A stretch of 64,000 nt of DNA, from the NCBI RefSeq assembly GCF_036669915.1, contig NC_089321.1, positions 7,606,163 to 7,670,162 of the forward strand, given 5' to 3'. Position 1 is the stretch's first letter, and every line of letters begins with the position of its first letter. The DNA comes from Pocillopora verrucosa. Taxonomy: Eukaryota > Cnidaria > Anthozoa > Scleractinia > Pocilloporidae. Below, piece after piece: positions 1 to 9,399 of this stretch. Below the pieces are notes generated by a model. That model was not told where the DNA came from. It made no database searches and saw only the letters and a program-made list of their open reading frames with translations. A program made the position numbers and the translations under genes.

Positions 1-1474
1 TAATTTACCATAAGGTTGTTTTTTACCTATTGTTTTTGTAGTTAAATAGGGCGAATGAAAGGTTTATTATTATCTAAAAAGTCATTTCAAAACAGTCACA
101 ACATGAATCAAGAAGAACATGGAACTTCAATTTCTAAGATTGATCTTTTCCAGCACTAGTCATTTCAGTTAGCGCTAAACTTAAATCATCCGCTCAGCTG
201 AAGGGAAGTTTCGTGAACAAAGCGCCATCAAGCAAAAGCTTATCGGATTCAAATTGCTAACTAGGGTTGAGCCCTGTGCATAAAAAGTATGTGTCAATAC
301 CGACATATTTCATCGGGAGGTCTTTCAAAAGACAGTTATTAAGTGGCGTTTTCAATGCAAACATCCATAGGGGGTCTTTTTCCATTGACGTGCTCAGTTC
401 ACAAACTTCTTACAACCAAATGACCACTGAGAAAAATAAAAATTACTGAAACCATCAATTCGTACCACGAAAGATCTTAATATGTGAACTGGAATCGGGA
501 AACTACTATACATGTTGTATTTCAAAACGTGATACGTTTTAAACAATCCTAACGGCAAGAACATGTAGTTTAACAAATGAATTTATATTTTTAGTTGGGG
601 TTTTGCGAAGTCTACAAATGGGTAGATATGTTTACCGTCACCTACAGCGCCACATCTCAACTTCAGCATAACGTATGAGAGCGGTGTCGAATTCTAAATT
701 TGCCGTCGGGGTATCCGTTCCCAGTGGACGCAAATTTTTGGTCATTTCACGTTGATGTTTTGCAGAGGACGGCTAAAATAATGAAGGAAATTTTAAAACG
801 CACGTGCTGAGCTATTTGTTTTACCCATTAGATCCTTCGTTTATTACGTTCTCGTCTGGGCCGTCTGAGTATGATCATATTTCTGAGTTCGTAAAAATAA
901 AGCCAGATCAGATGAGAAAGTACAGAGAAGTGGTTCATTAACTTGATTCACATCTATGACCATCTATGGCTTAAAAATGAATTTTTAATTTACACGCTCA
1001 GAGATTCTGAGTGTCTTCCTCAGGTTGCACTTCTCTTGTGGGTTCTTACACTCTATTTAAATAAGTGTTTTCTTCACTCAATTTATGGAAAAAAGTCTGA
1101 TTATTGACATATAAATTATAATAGCCATTAGTTGGACGTTAGTTGTCTGGCAGGTATTAAAGCTGAAAGTAGACTGAAAAAGTTGTATAGTCGCCTTTTG
1201 CAATACCATTTGCCGTTAACGTCACACTTAAACTTTTCTATTTTAGAAAAACTTCTTTCTCATGCATGATGATTCTGAGACAAGCTGTCAACTGTCATTC
1301 AACATCACTAAATTATTCTATTTCGGTAGTCGCCATTCTATCATGTGCTTTATTCATGTTTGCCTTTAGATTCAGATCACGCATTGCGTTCAGCTACCTT
1401 CCTTAAAAATGAGTTGTGTTTCGTCTTTTATATGTAAATAAATTTCTCTAAAATTGTTGTTTTCACTTCTTGTC

Positions 1475-1610
1475 TTCCAAGTCTATCTGTAATCATACTC
1501 GTGATCAACAAATCAGACTCCCACTTCGCAGTCGTTCGATTTAGTCGATCCCTCGTATGATTACAGACCGAATTAGACTTCACTCGGTTTTATTACCATC
1601 ACTAATCTGT
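1475..1610. repeat. Small palindrome-bearing interspersed repeat
   Basis: An internal inverted pair, CTGTAATCATAC near 1490 and GTATGATTACAG near 1556, flanks about 50 bp. Near-identical copies lie at about 45642-45785 and 58320-58450 (the last has lost part of one arm). The sequence style resembles abundant short non-autonomous repeats in coral genomes, but that is from memory; no terminal duplication is evident. Confidence 0.4.
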
Positions 1611-1660
1611 TTCGCTTTCTATGGAAATTATCATCAAGGCTTTAAGAGTCTCTTTAGCTG
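1607..1660 (+). pseudogene. C-terminal receptor scrap (helix 7/8), unit I
   Basis: One frame reads CFAFYGNYHQGFKSLFS and then a stop. This matches the receptor C-terminus pattern CFIFSGNYRQGLKNLFSC seen in the intact genes (helix 7 end, helix 8, then cysteine or stop). No upstream receptor body is recognisable, so it is the tail of an otherwise deleted receptor gene. It abuts the palindromic repeat just upstream. Confidence 0.65.
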
Positions 1661-3965
1661 ATTTCTTTCTGGTTGACCTAGATGCTTTTTAAACCGAAAG
1701 AGAGAAAATGCTAAATATTTTATGGAGCGGCTTTACACGATATAAATGGCCTGAATACGTCGATTGAAAAGCTGTCACCGCTACAAGAATTTCGAAAGTC
1801 TTTGAGCAGAAAGCGACTTATTGATTAAGCTGACAGTTGGACAGCTGGCAGTTCTTTCTGGTTGACCCATATGCTATGTTGCAGTTTGAGCCCCCGAGCT
1901 GTTGCATGTTCGCTCACTAGCTTACGATGTTTCTGGTGCAGGTACACAATATGTCAGCTTTACTGCTGATATATAACAGAAATGGGCTAATTAATACGAC
2001 TTTGAAGTGAAACTCCTTCTTTGAATGGTCACGAACGAAGTTTAAAGATTGGGATACAACTCAATCGACCCCGCTAAAAATATATATATATAAAATTTCT
2101 TGTCTACTGGTATTCTGGCACTTATTGATTCAAAATGACCGGTTAAGGAAGTTGAAATAAACCAGGATCTTCAAACTCCTTAGAAAAAGTCACTTCAGAC
2201 CGCACGACTTCGTGTCTATACCTAACTGGCACATCAAAGAATTTTTCAGAAAATTTTTATGACGGCTTAAACCGTTATTTAGAATAATTATGGCTTAATG
2301 ATCGTTTGATACATATAATTCTAGGTACATATTTTGTAAACACTTTTTGTAGAGCGCTGTCGTTGAAATTTTTCCAAGAGGTAAAAGGATCAGATAAAAA
2401 ATAAGATCGAATTAATCACCTGTAGCCTCCAGTAAATAAAGACAAAACATATTGCATAACTACAGCCCTTTCATGACTTTTGTGTTCGCGGAAACTTAAC
2501 CCGACCGCGCCTTGTTATATATACCAGAAAACATATAATTAAAATCCTCTTTTTCCACAATGAAGAGAAAGTTCACATGTTGTTTGAATGAGTGTGTCTG
2601 AAATGGTTATTGAACGAAGGGATGAAAATGTATTGAGAGCAATAGAAATAATTACAACTGTTTATTCTTTGGCATGAGAAATAAAAAGAGATATCAAAGA
2701 AGTACATGGGACATTAGGGTTTGACTGAATTAAGAAAAAAAAATTGATCTAGAATTGAAAGAAATGTTGCGGTTTTTAAACTTCATCAATTCCTTCATTA
2801 GCACTCATATCACCTCCACTTTGTAATTTGCTTTTACCTCGGGGGCTGCATGACGTTTGTCGCTCAGTAATATTTACACCTTGAATAAATGACCTCACCA
2901 GAGCACTTAACATAAGTGCGTTTATGCGGTCATTTATGGCAACGTAAAACGGTAAAATTAAATTTTTCAGTTTAATAAGTTTTTTCTCAAAAGAATCTCT
3001 TGGTTTCTCTGTGATCCTTTAACATACTGCATACTACATTCTGCAACATTTTCCTTCACTTATTATAAGCTGTCATCACATGAAACCAGCTGTCAAACGT
3101 TATTCAACAAATAACGCTATTTCAGTTTTTGCTTTCCAGTCGTTTGCTTAAGTTTTATTGCCTTTTTAATTTAGATCACGCCTCGCAGGGGAAGAAAACA
3201 GCCAGCTTTCATTTTAACTTCATTTTTTCCCCGTTTCCCGCTCCTCAATTACCAGGCCGTTCTCGCACACACATTCCTCGCTTTTTGTTAGCTGATATTA
3301 GTTTTTCACGACTCATTCTGGCTTGGAAACTGACATCCGTCAATCGTCTTGTACAAAAATAGTATGCAAACAAGCGGTCAATTAAAAAATACAAAAATCA
3401 GCATCAAGTAACTGAAGCACAAATTTATGATACGTATTGAAAGCGTACAAAAACCTTTACAGTTTTACGCCGAAAATACTGTAGCAATTAACAAAGATGT
3501 TTATAAATAAGGACATGCATGTTATTTTGTGGCAGATTCTTTCCACGAGGTAGTATCGCTTCTTTACAGCTAATTTTTTACGAAACAAAATAAAAAATGC
3601 GATAACTATTAAATTCTCAGGGAAGTTTCTCCTTTCCTTAAACTGAATGTTGTAATTACCAGCTGTTTACATACACGTCAAGAGAAGAAAATAGACTGAG
3701 AAAATGGAACTTTCTAAAACTTTCCTGAGGCCAATGATATTTCTATTTAAAGTAGAATTATCCAAATGAGATCATTCCCAACTCTTTCATCTGAGGTAAC
3801 TACAGTTGCAGATACTTTTGCTAATCAAAATGAAGGTTCAGGTACATCTGTCGATATTCTTAAATTTCTGGAGAAGCTAACGTATGCAATTTAGAACAAT
3901 AATAATATCTATGCAAATCATCACTGCGTTCACTTAAAAAAAGAGCGTTCAGAGCTGTTGGCTGA

Positions 3966-4080
3966 ATGTCGGCGATGTGATCGCAACGATGAATGGAACA
4001 CAGGTAACGAGCTACTTAAATCCAGTTACTGAGGGAAAGAGAATCGAATTCAACTTTGCTTACAGCTTTTATAAAATAAC
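3966..4080 (+). pseudogene. N-terminal receptor scrap (family F), unit I
   Basis: The ATG begins like other receptors (MSA...), is followed by an early stop, and continues as MNGTQVTSYLNPVTEGKRI then FNFAYSF. This mirrors the start of intact genes: MNGTQS..SCFNPTARRIG then TFAYCLLF. Similarity ends inside helix 1, where an AT-rich, AATAAA-containing stretch takes over. Because the other copies retain different residues, the unbroken ancestor was a receptor family distinct from A-E. Confidence 0.65.
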
Positions 4081-4237
4081 AAAATACAAAATAAAGACAG
4101 GAAAAAAGTTAATAAGCGAGTAAGGAGAGGAGTTTTTACTATGGGAAAAATCATTTGGAGCTGTTCCTCATGGAAAACTAGATCCAACTCAGTAAAGGAA
4201 GTTAAACTAAAGAAAGTAAATGAAAGGTATTTGTCAG

Positions 4238-4276
4238 TAATCAGCTTTGTTTTGTTTATTGAGACTAAAGGTAGCC
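4238..4276 (+). promoter_or_regulatory. Orphan C/D/E-type leader, unit I
   Basis: The text AATCAGCTTTGTTTTGTTTA then TTGAGACTAAAGGTAGCC matches the leader just before intact D1 (38325-38362) but has no receptor behind it; a dispersed module follows instead. Further orphan copies lie at 15413-15452, 23231-23270, 48341-48377 and 61079-61116. I read these as promoter remnants of deleted receptor genes. Confidence 0.45.
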
Positions 4277-4289
4277 CCTCGAGAACTAC

Positions 4290-4545
4290 TCAGTGCCAAA
4301 GCTTGGTTAAAGAAAGGAAAATTATCCTTTTCTTAAAACAACTTCAGGGATACGGTTCATCGAAACCGATATTTATCCTTTTTTACTCTTTTGTCCTTTT
4401 GTTCTTCTTTGATAGTCATATCACCTGTACTTTGGTTTTACCGCGGGGACTGAATTTTGTTGCTCAACGATGTTTACATTTTGAATAGATGGCCTCGCCG
4501 AGGCACAGAAGGTTAATCAGTGTATGCGATCGTTTAAGTCGGTTA
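4290..4545 (+). repeat. Dispersed ~260-bp intergenic module
   Basis: This module starts around CAAAGCTTGGTTAAAGAAAG, contains the small inverted pair CGGTTCATCGAAACCG, passes through ACTTTGGTTTTACCGCGGGG and ends near ATGCGATCGTTTAAGTCGG. Eight further same-strand copies start near 11990, 15465, 37230, 39780, 43660, 48395, 56320 and 61135. A 115-aa frame over it is open in units I, IV and V but broken in the others, so I do not treat it as coding. More diverged relatives (for example 2817-2950 and 14215-14340) suggest it is an old piece of receptor-cassette spacer. Confidence 0.6.
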
Positions 4546-4666
4546 AAGCAACGGAGATATCATCTTTGCTCGAATACAGAAACAAGATTAAAGGAAAAAT
4601 TTACATCGTAAGCCATATGAATTCTGTCATGTAAATTTGTTAAATTATTACAAGTTCTCCTGGTGA

Positions 4667-5060
4667 ATTATGAAACCATACCATTTTCCTCGCATATAGG
4701 AAATCGGCTTTGTCCCGGCTGTTTCCTTCCCTTTTATTACAACTTCCTGAAAGTTTTCTTTAAAACTCCAACCAGTCTACTGAGCAACAAGCTCAGGCTT
4801 ATTAAACTTTCGATGGCAACATAATTAAAAATAAATTCTGAATTGAAAAGAAGACTTATGAAGCCATACCATTTTTTATCGCACATAAGAAGTCGGCCTT
4901 ATATTGTCCTGTACCCTTCCTTTTTGTTACGACTTCGTGAAAATTTTCTTTAATTCTCCAATAAGTTTACTAAGCAACAAGACTAATCAGTAAGTTCGAG
5001 GCTGGATTAAACTTTCGATGGCAACATAATTAAAAATAAATTCTGAATTGAAAAGAACAT
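4667..5060 (+). repeat. Tandem ~190-bp duplication upstream of A1
   Basis: Two diverged tandem copies run from about 4667 to 4853 and 4854 to 5060. Both start near ATGAARCCATACCATTT and end near AAATAAATTCTGAATTGAAA. Units IV (about 48770-49160) and V (about 61505-61890) are also doubled; units II (about 16228-16440) and III (about 40168-40375) have a single copy. Confidence 0.75.
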
Positions 5061-5373
5061 TGTAGATCTTTTCGCTACCAGCTGTCAACCGTTATTCTAT
5101 ATCAGTAAACATCTGTGGCTGGGCTATTTCTGGAGCCATTGGAACAATATTGATAATGATTATATAAACTCATATAGGATGGGCTCCTGCTTATAAACTT
5201 GAGAAAACTGTCCCTTTTGCCGACAATATTTGAAAAAGCATATCGTTTGCTTAATTTCGGACAACGGCTGATTCCAACCATACTTTTCTTAATTAGAGGT
5301 CTCAGGTGAAGACTGTCGATTTTCTAGAATTTTCCTAGGTATGTTCATTGATTAAACATGTGAAAGTTTGATC

Positions 5374-5380
5374 TATATAA
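5374..5380 (+). promoter_or_regulatory. TATA box of receptor A1
   Basis: TATATAA in the context ATCTATATAAGAT lies about 90 bp before the chosen ATG at 5468. It is preserved at 16755-16761 (A2) and 49476-49482 (A3), supporting a real core promoter element. Transcription starting about 25-30 bp downstream would place the start near 5405, before the MSANV start codon but after any upstream in-frame ATG. Confidence 0.55.
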
Positions 5381-5467
5381 GATAGATAGGCTGTGTTTCC
5401 AGTCGAGTTTAGGTACCCACCGCAAGGCTGTTGGCTGAAGAAAAACCTGATCTCTTGGTATCGAAAA

Positions 5468-6466
5468 ATGTCTGCAAACGTGACAGCAATGGTGAATGGA
5501 ACACAGTCCATGTCGAGCTGCTTCAACCCCATAGCGAGAAGAATTGGAGGAACCTTCGCCTACTGTCTGCTATTTGTTGTGTCGCTGGCTGCGAATACCT
5601 TCATTGGAATAATTGTCTATAGGACGAAAACTATGAGAACACCAATCAACATTTTGATTGTAAACATGGCAATCTCCGATCTGTTGTACCCGATTTTCCT
5701 CTTTCCTAAAATTTTTGTAGAGTTAAACACGGCCGGCAACTGGCTGGTTGGCGGTCCCCTTGGCCATGTGGCGTGTAAACTGAGTTCCTTCGTTTCAGAT
5801 TTCTCAACTCTAGTGTCAATTCAGAGCCTGTTGTTGATCGCAGTGGATCGATTTGTAGCTGTAGTATTTCCTCTCCGTTCCCCACTGATCAGTTCAAAGC
5901 AGTGCCGGTACTTCATTCTCGTCATTTGGATCGTCGCCATGGCAGTCCATTGCCCATATTTGATCGCCTTTAAAGTTCTTGAGTATTCAGAAGGGTTAGT
6001 TTGTTGGTTGCAGTGGAATGACACATTTGGAGAGTCCCTATCGCAGCAAACCTACATACTGGGATTGATCGTTGTTACCAGATATGTCCCTTTGGTTTTG
6101 ATTTCCAAACTTTATTTTGGCATTTCCTTAAAAATTAAATCGCAGAAGATTCTAGGGAAGCAATCAGCTAACGCAAGAGAACGGCGTTTGAAGAAAGAAA
6201 GAAATGTTCTTAATATGTCCGTTGCCATTGTCCTGGTGTTCGCCGTATGCTGGTTGCCACTCAGCATCTACGCCTTGCTGTTCCATTATTCATCAAACAT
6301 GGCTATGAGGTCATCTTGTGGCATGGAATACTTTAAAATTATTGCCTTTCTTCTGGCGCACTCGTACTGTGCTGTAAATCCTTGCATCTGTTTTATCTTC
6401 AGTGGTAATTATCGTCAAGGTCTCAAGAATCTCTTCGGTTGCTTTCCTGCAGGCGAAGCTGCTTAG
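5468..6466 (+). CDS. Class A GPCR, receptor A1
   Basis: This single-exon seven-helix receptor of 332 aa should sit in the plasma membrane and signal through G proteins; ligand unknown. From the chosen start, sequons N4 and N10 precede helix 1 (29-51), where AN replaces the usual GN. Helix 2 (61-82) has NMAISD with D71. C103 and C179 form the expected disulfide. Helix 3 ends in DRF (127-129), helix 4 has W154, helix 5 has P208, helix 6 has CWLP (261-264) and helix 7 has NPCIC (304-308), followed by helix 8 and C325. The frame extends 25 codons upstream, but MSANV aligns with all other families and the TATA box lies just before that extension. Odd: R205 and K214 fall inside helix 5, where A2 and A4 have isoleucine. 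An AATAAA lies at 6612. Family assignment is firm; function is not known. Confidence 0.93.
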   Translation: MSANVTAMVNGTQSMSSCFNPIARRIGGTFAYCLLFVVSLAANTFIGIIVYRTKTMRTPINILIVNMAISDLLYPIFLFPKIFVELNTAGNWLVGGPLGHVACKLSSFVSDFSTLVSIQSLLLIAVDRFVAVVFPLRSPLISSKQCRYFILVIWIVAMAVHCPYLIAFKVLEYSEGLVCWLQWNDTFGESLSQQTYILGLIVVTRYVPLVLISKLYFGISLKIKSQKILGKQSANARERRLKKERNVLNMSVAIVLVFAVCWLPLSIYALLFHYSSNMAMRSSCGMEYFKIIAFLLAHSYCAVNPCICFIFSGNYRQGLKNLFGCFPAGEAA

Positions 6467-6998
6467 TTATCGTTTTCTCCCCAGCCTTCTGCATGCTGTT
6501 TGGATTTATCCGCGCATTGATGTGGCTAAACATGCCCGCCGTTTCTTTATCCCTATTTATAGAGAATTTGAGCAGAGAAAGTTTTGAGACGCGGGCAGCA
6601 ACAGGAGAAAGAATAAAACTAAATCTGGCGCGATTTGACACTAATTCATCGACCGTAAGGAATAAGAACTTTTAACTTGCGGCTGCCGTCCGCGTCTGCC
6701 GTCGATGCTTAAGCTCTCTAATAATTACACTTATGAAGTAGTTGGTGCAGCGAAACCCATCCATCAACTGATTTACTGTTTGGTGACAACAAACTTTCCA
6801 CATTTTACAACTCTGGCCATCTCTTTCTGACTTGTTGAAACTGTTCGTAATCCCTTTTAGAAGAGCCTCGCTATATTGCTTCTGAAATTTTTGACTTGGC
6901 ACCCGGAAAAAGACAGCCCGTATGTATTTTCAACTGGTCAGGCAAAGTGACAATAGACGTTGTTGAGATAATGTGGGATCTCCTTAAGACACACGCCA

Positions 6999-7255
6999 GC
7001 GGCAACGCGTAATAAATTAAAGAAAAACTTTAGAGTTGGAGTTAATCAGAAAGGGAAAACTATAAACGTTGTAGCGGCAACGTGTAATAAATTAAAGAAG
7101 AAGCTTTAGTGTTGGAGTTAATCAGAAAGGGAATACTGTAAACGTTGTAGCAGCAACGTGTAAGAAATTGAAGAAGAAGCTTTAGATTTGGATTTAATCA
7201 GAAAGGGAATATTGTAAACGTTGTAGCGGCAGCGCGTAATTGATTAAAGAAGAAG
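6999..7255 (+). repeat. 76-bp minisatellite, about 3.5 copies (unit I)
   Basis: Repeats begin with GCGGCAACGYGTAATAAATT at 6999, 7074, 7150 and 7226, giving a 75-76 bp period, and each carries GTTGGAGTTAATCAGAAAGG. The array lies in the A1-B1 spacer. Copy number differs in the other units. Confidence 0.9.
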
Positions 7256-7642
7256 CTTTCGTGAGCACAATTCTTGGTACCTTCCGCCCAGTTTGCTCAT
7301 GCAAGCTAGTTTCCTTCAAACGCCCCAATAGTTGTTTGAACTGTGGTTTCAGGATTTCCGGTTTTAATGTTTATATAACAATCATTTTTTATATAACGAT
7401 CAATAAGCTGCTATAATTAGATGAGAAAAAATAAAGTCTGATTTAAATCCAAGATGAAATAAATAAGATCAAAAAAAGCTATGCGGACTGGTTTTTCTCT
7501 CATAAGCTAAATTGTTATTACGGTTATTCCTCTCAAGTTCCGTATTTATCGGATTGACGCCTCACCTCGATTATGGGCCCTTCCCTCTCCTTCTGCTTCC
7601 CCCTCCCCACCCCCCTGCTTGCAAAAAAATCGTAGTGTATAG

Positions 7643-7852
7643 GAGGAGGCTCTTTAGAAGGCGATGGTTAACGGGTAAAATGTCGGCCATTTTACGGCTA
7701 GCGGTTAAATTCCTTCCTTTGTGATTACTAAGAAAATTTTTACTGTTAACTTTTTTGCGACTAAAGGTTAAAATTTGCCAATTTTTCCGCCTAACGGCTA
7801 AACTTTTAGGCCGTTTTATGCCTAACGGTTAACCCGATCGAGAGCCTCTAAG
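7643..7852. mobile_element. Short MITE-like element with inverted ends
   Basis: The left end GAGGCTCTTTAGAAGGCGAT and the right end, read on the other strand as AGAGGCTCTCGATCGGGTTA, are imperfect inverted repeats. The interior is a series of degenerate TAACGG/CCGTTA steps. An equal copy is at about 51897-52107 in unit IV, and only a right-end remnant survives at about 18466-18496 in unit II. Flanking AGGAG/AGGAG may be target duplication, but this is uncertain. Confidence 0.45.
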
Positions 7853-8390
7853 AGGAGTGTAACTTATTCAATATTTCCTTACAATCTCGAAAATCATTGC
7901 CTATGGTACATCTTCGTGTATTCTAGGTAATTAGAGTTAAAGTGCCCATGACACGAAATTTTTTTGGCGTAAATATTTAGCTTATTAAGTGTAAAAACCA
8001 ATTTCCATAAAAGAAAAATTTCAAAAAACTTAAAACTCGGTTTTTTCGGGCCCTAAAGCGCTTTTATTTTGTCTTAAACAATTAGCGGGTGATAAAGTAG
8101 AAAATTGTGAAACTTTCTTCTAGATTTGTCCTACTTCCGGCTCCACCATAGTTGCCGACGGCAATTTTAAAAACAGCTATTAACTGGAAAATGCAAACAA
8201 AATTTCGTGATCTATATGACAACAAACCCAAATAAAGACCTAAAATAATAGGTTTCAGTGTGAATCATCAAAATGAAATATTCAAATGTTCACATCACTT
8301 CCACAGCAAGCGGTAATACAAATAGAGGTGTTTGTGACTTCCATAAGATAATACTTGACTTTAACGGTGACTGAAGAACGCGTCTACGAA

Positions 8391-9365
8391 ATGTCCACGA
8401 ACTTGAGCGCAACAATGAATGCAACTCAGCCCTCGAACTGCTATAATTCCACAGCATTGAGGATTGGGCACACAATTGCTTACTGCGTAATATTTATTAT
8501 TTCTGTGGTTGGAAATTCCTTTATTGGAATAATTGTTTACAAGACAAAAACCATGCGAAAACCCATCAACTATCTAATTGTGAACATGGCTATGTCAGAC
8601 CTACTGTTCCCGATAATCTTGATCCCGAAAACTGTAGTAGAGATACATGACGATGATTGGCCCATTAGAGGCCATCTTGGCGAGGTTTTGTGTAAGCTCG
8701 CTCCTTTTTCAGCCGATCTCTCCTCTGCTGTGTCAATTCAGAGCCTTGAGCTCATAGCAGTGGATCGATTTGTAACTGTGGTATTTCCCCTCCGTTCTCC
8801 GCTCTTCAGTTCAAAATTGTATCGCTTCTTTATTCTCGCCACGTGGATCATCGCCATGGCTACATTCATCCCGTATCTGGTCGCGTTCAAGCTGGTCGAA
8901 TATGATCATGAGTACAAGTGTGTGCGGCAATGGATGCGTGTTTTTGACGATTCCTCGTCGGTGACAAAATACTTTATGGCACTTTTTATTACATTTTTTT
9001 ATATTCCCTTCGTTCTGATGTTTATTCTATATCTTGCCATTTTTTTGAAACTGAAGTCCCAGAGAGGACCAGGCGAACACTCAATGAACGCTCAAATTCA
9101 GCGTTTGAGAAGGGAGAGAAATGCGCTGAAGCTTTCCATTGCTATTGTGTTAGGGTTCGCTGTATGCTGGATTCCATTCAGTATTTTTGCATTAGTACGT
9201 ATGTTTGTAGATGAAAACAATGCTACAATGTCCTGTGGATTCAAACAGTTATTAGAGCAAGTTGCTATACTACTGAGTCGAACAAATAGCGCTATGAACC
9301 CCTGCATCTGTTTTATTTTCAGTGGAAATTATCGCCAAGGTCTTAAGAATCTCCTCGGCTGCTGA
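8391..9365 (+). CDS. Class A GPCR, receptor B1
   Basis: This 324-aa single-exon receptor starts at MSTNLS; a 12-codon upstream extension exists but does not align with other families. Sequons NLS (4) and NAT (10) lie in the N-terminus. Helix 1 has the standard GN (41-42), helix 2 NMAMSD (D70), then C101 and C177, DRF (125-127), W152, P206, CWIP (259-262) and NPCIC (303-307). The third inner loop is rich in K/R. Odd: residue 120 in helix 3 is glutamate (GAG at 8748-8750), where B2, B3 and most relatives have valine; a buried charge could impair folding or alter ligand contact. The protein stops right after helix 8 at LLGC, without the longer tail retained by the A/B fusion in unit III. A polyadenylation signal lies 17 bp past the stop. 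Confidence 0.92.
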   Translation: MSTNLSATMNATQPSNCYNSTALRIGHTIAYCVIFIISVVGNSFIGIIVYKTKTMRKPINYLIVNMAMSDLLFPIILIPKTVVEIHDDDWPIRGHLGEVLCKLAPFSADLSSAVSIQSLELIAVDRFVTVVFPLRSPLFSSKLYRFFILATWIIAMATFIPYLVAFKLVEYDHEYKCVRQWMRVFDDSSSVTKYFMALFITFFYIPFVLMFILYLAIFLKLKSQRGPGEHSMNAQIQRLRRERNALKLSIAIVLGFAVCWIPFSIFALVRMFVDENNATMSCGFKQLLEQVAILLSRTNSAMNPCICFIFSGNYRQGLKNLLGC

Positions 9366-9381
9366 GTGAGTTGCCAGGGCT

Positions 9382-9387
9382 AATAAA
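9382..9387 (+). terminator. Polyadenylation signal of B1
   Basis: AATAAA lies immediately after the stop; the same hexamer is at 20502-20507 (B2), 41715-41720 (fusion, where it is inside the open frame) and 53655-53660 (B3). A 3' UTR this short is unusual, so a later signal may be used instead. Confidence 0.4.
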
Positions 9388-9399
9388 GATGCAATGTAA

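Noticed and set aside
267-576. Short open frames on both strands (60 aa), repeated in units IV and V
   Set aside because: They lie in spacer, overlap each other on opposite strands, vary in length and frame among units, and show no domain.
3129-3362. 77-aa frame, open in units I, IV and (as 103 aa) V
   Set aside because: Conserved only among near-identical units; the unit II counterpart is broken by indels. Composition is not protein-like.
4141-4488. 115-aa frame open in units I, IV and V
   Set aside because: It overlies an F-type relic junction, an orphan leader and the dispersed spacer module. Units II and III break the frame, so it is best explained as noncoding repeat.
5393-5467. N-terminal extension of family A receptors (25-30 codons)
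   Set aside because: The extension reaches the TATA box, the ATG at 16763 and 62220 adjoins it, and other families start at the MSANV-equivalent position.
6402-6675. Overlapping frames at the 3' end of each family A gene
   Set aside because: Shadows of the receptor C-terminus and 3' flank in other frames; their repetition simply follows the gene copies.
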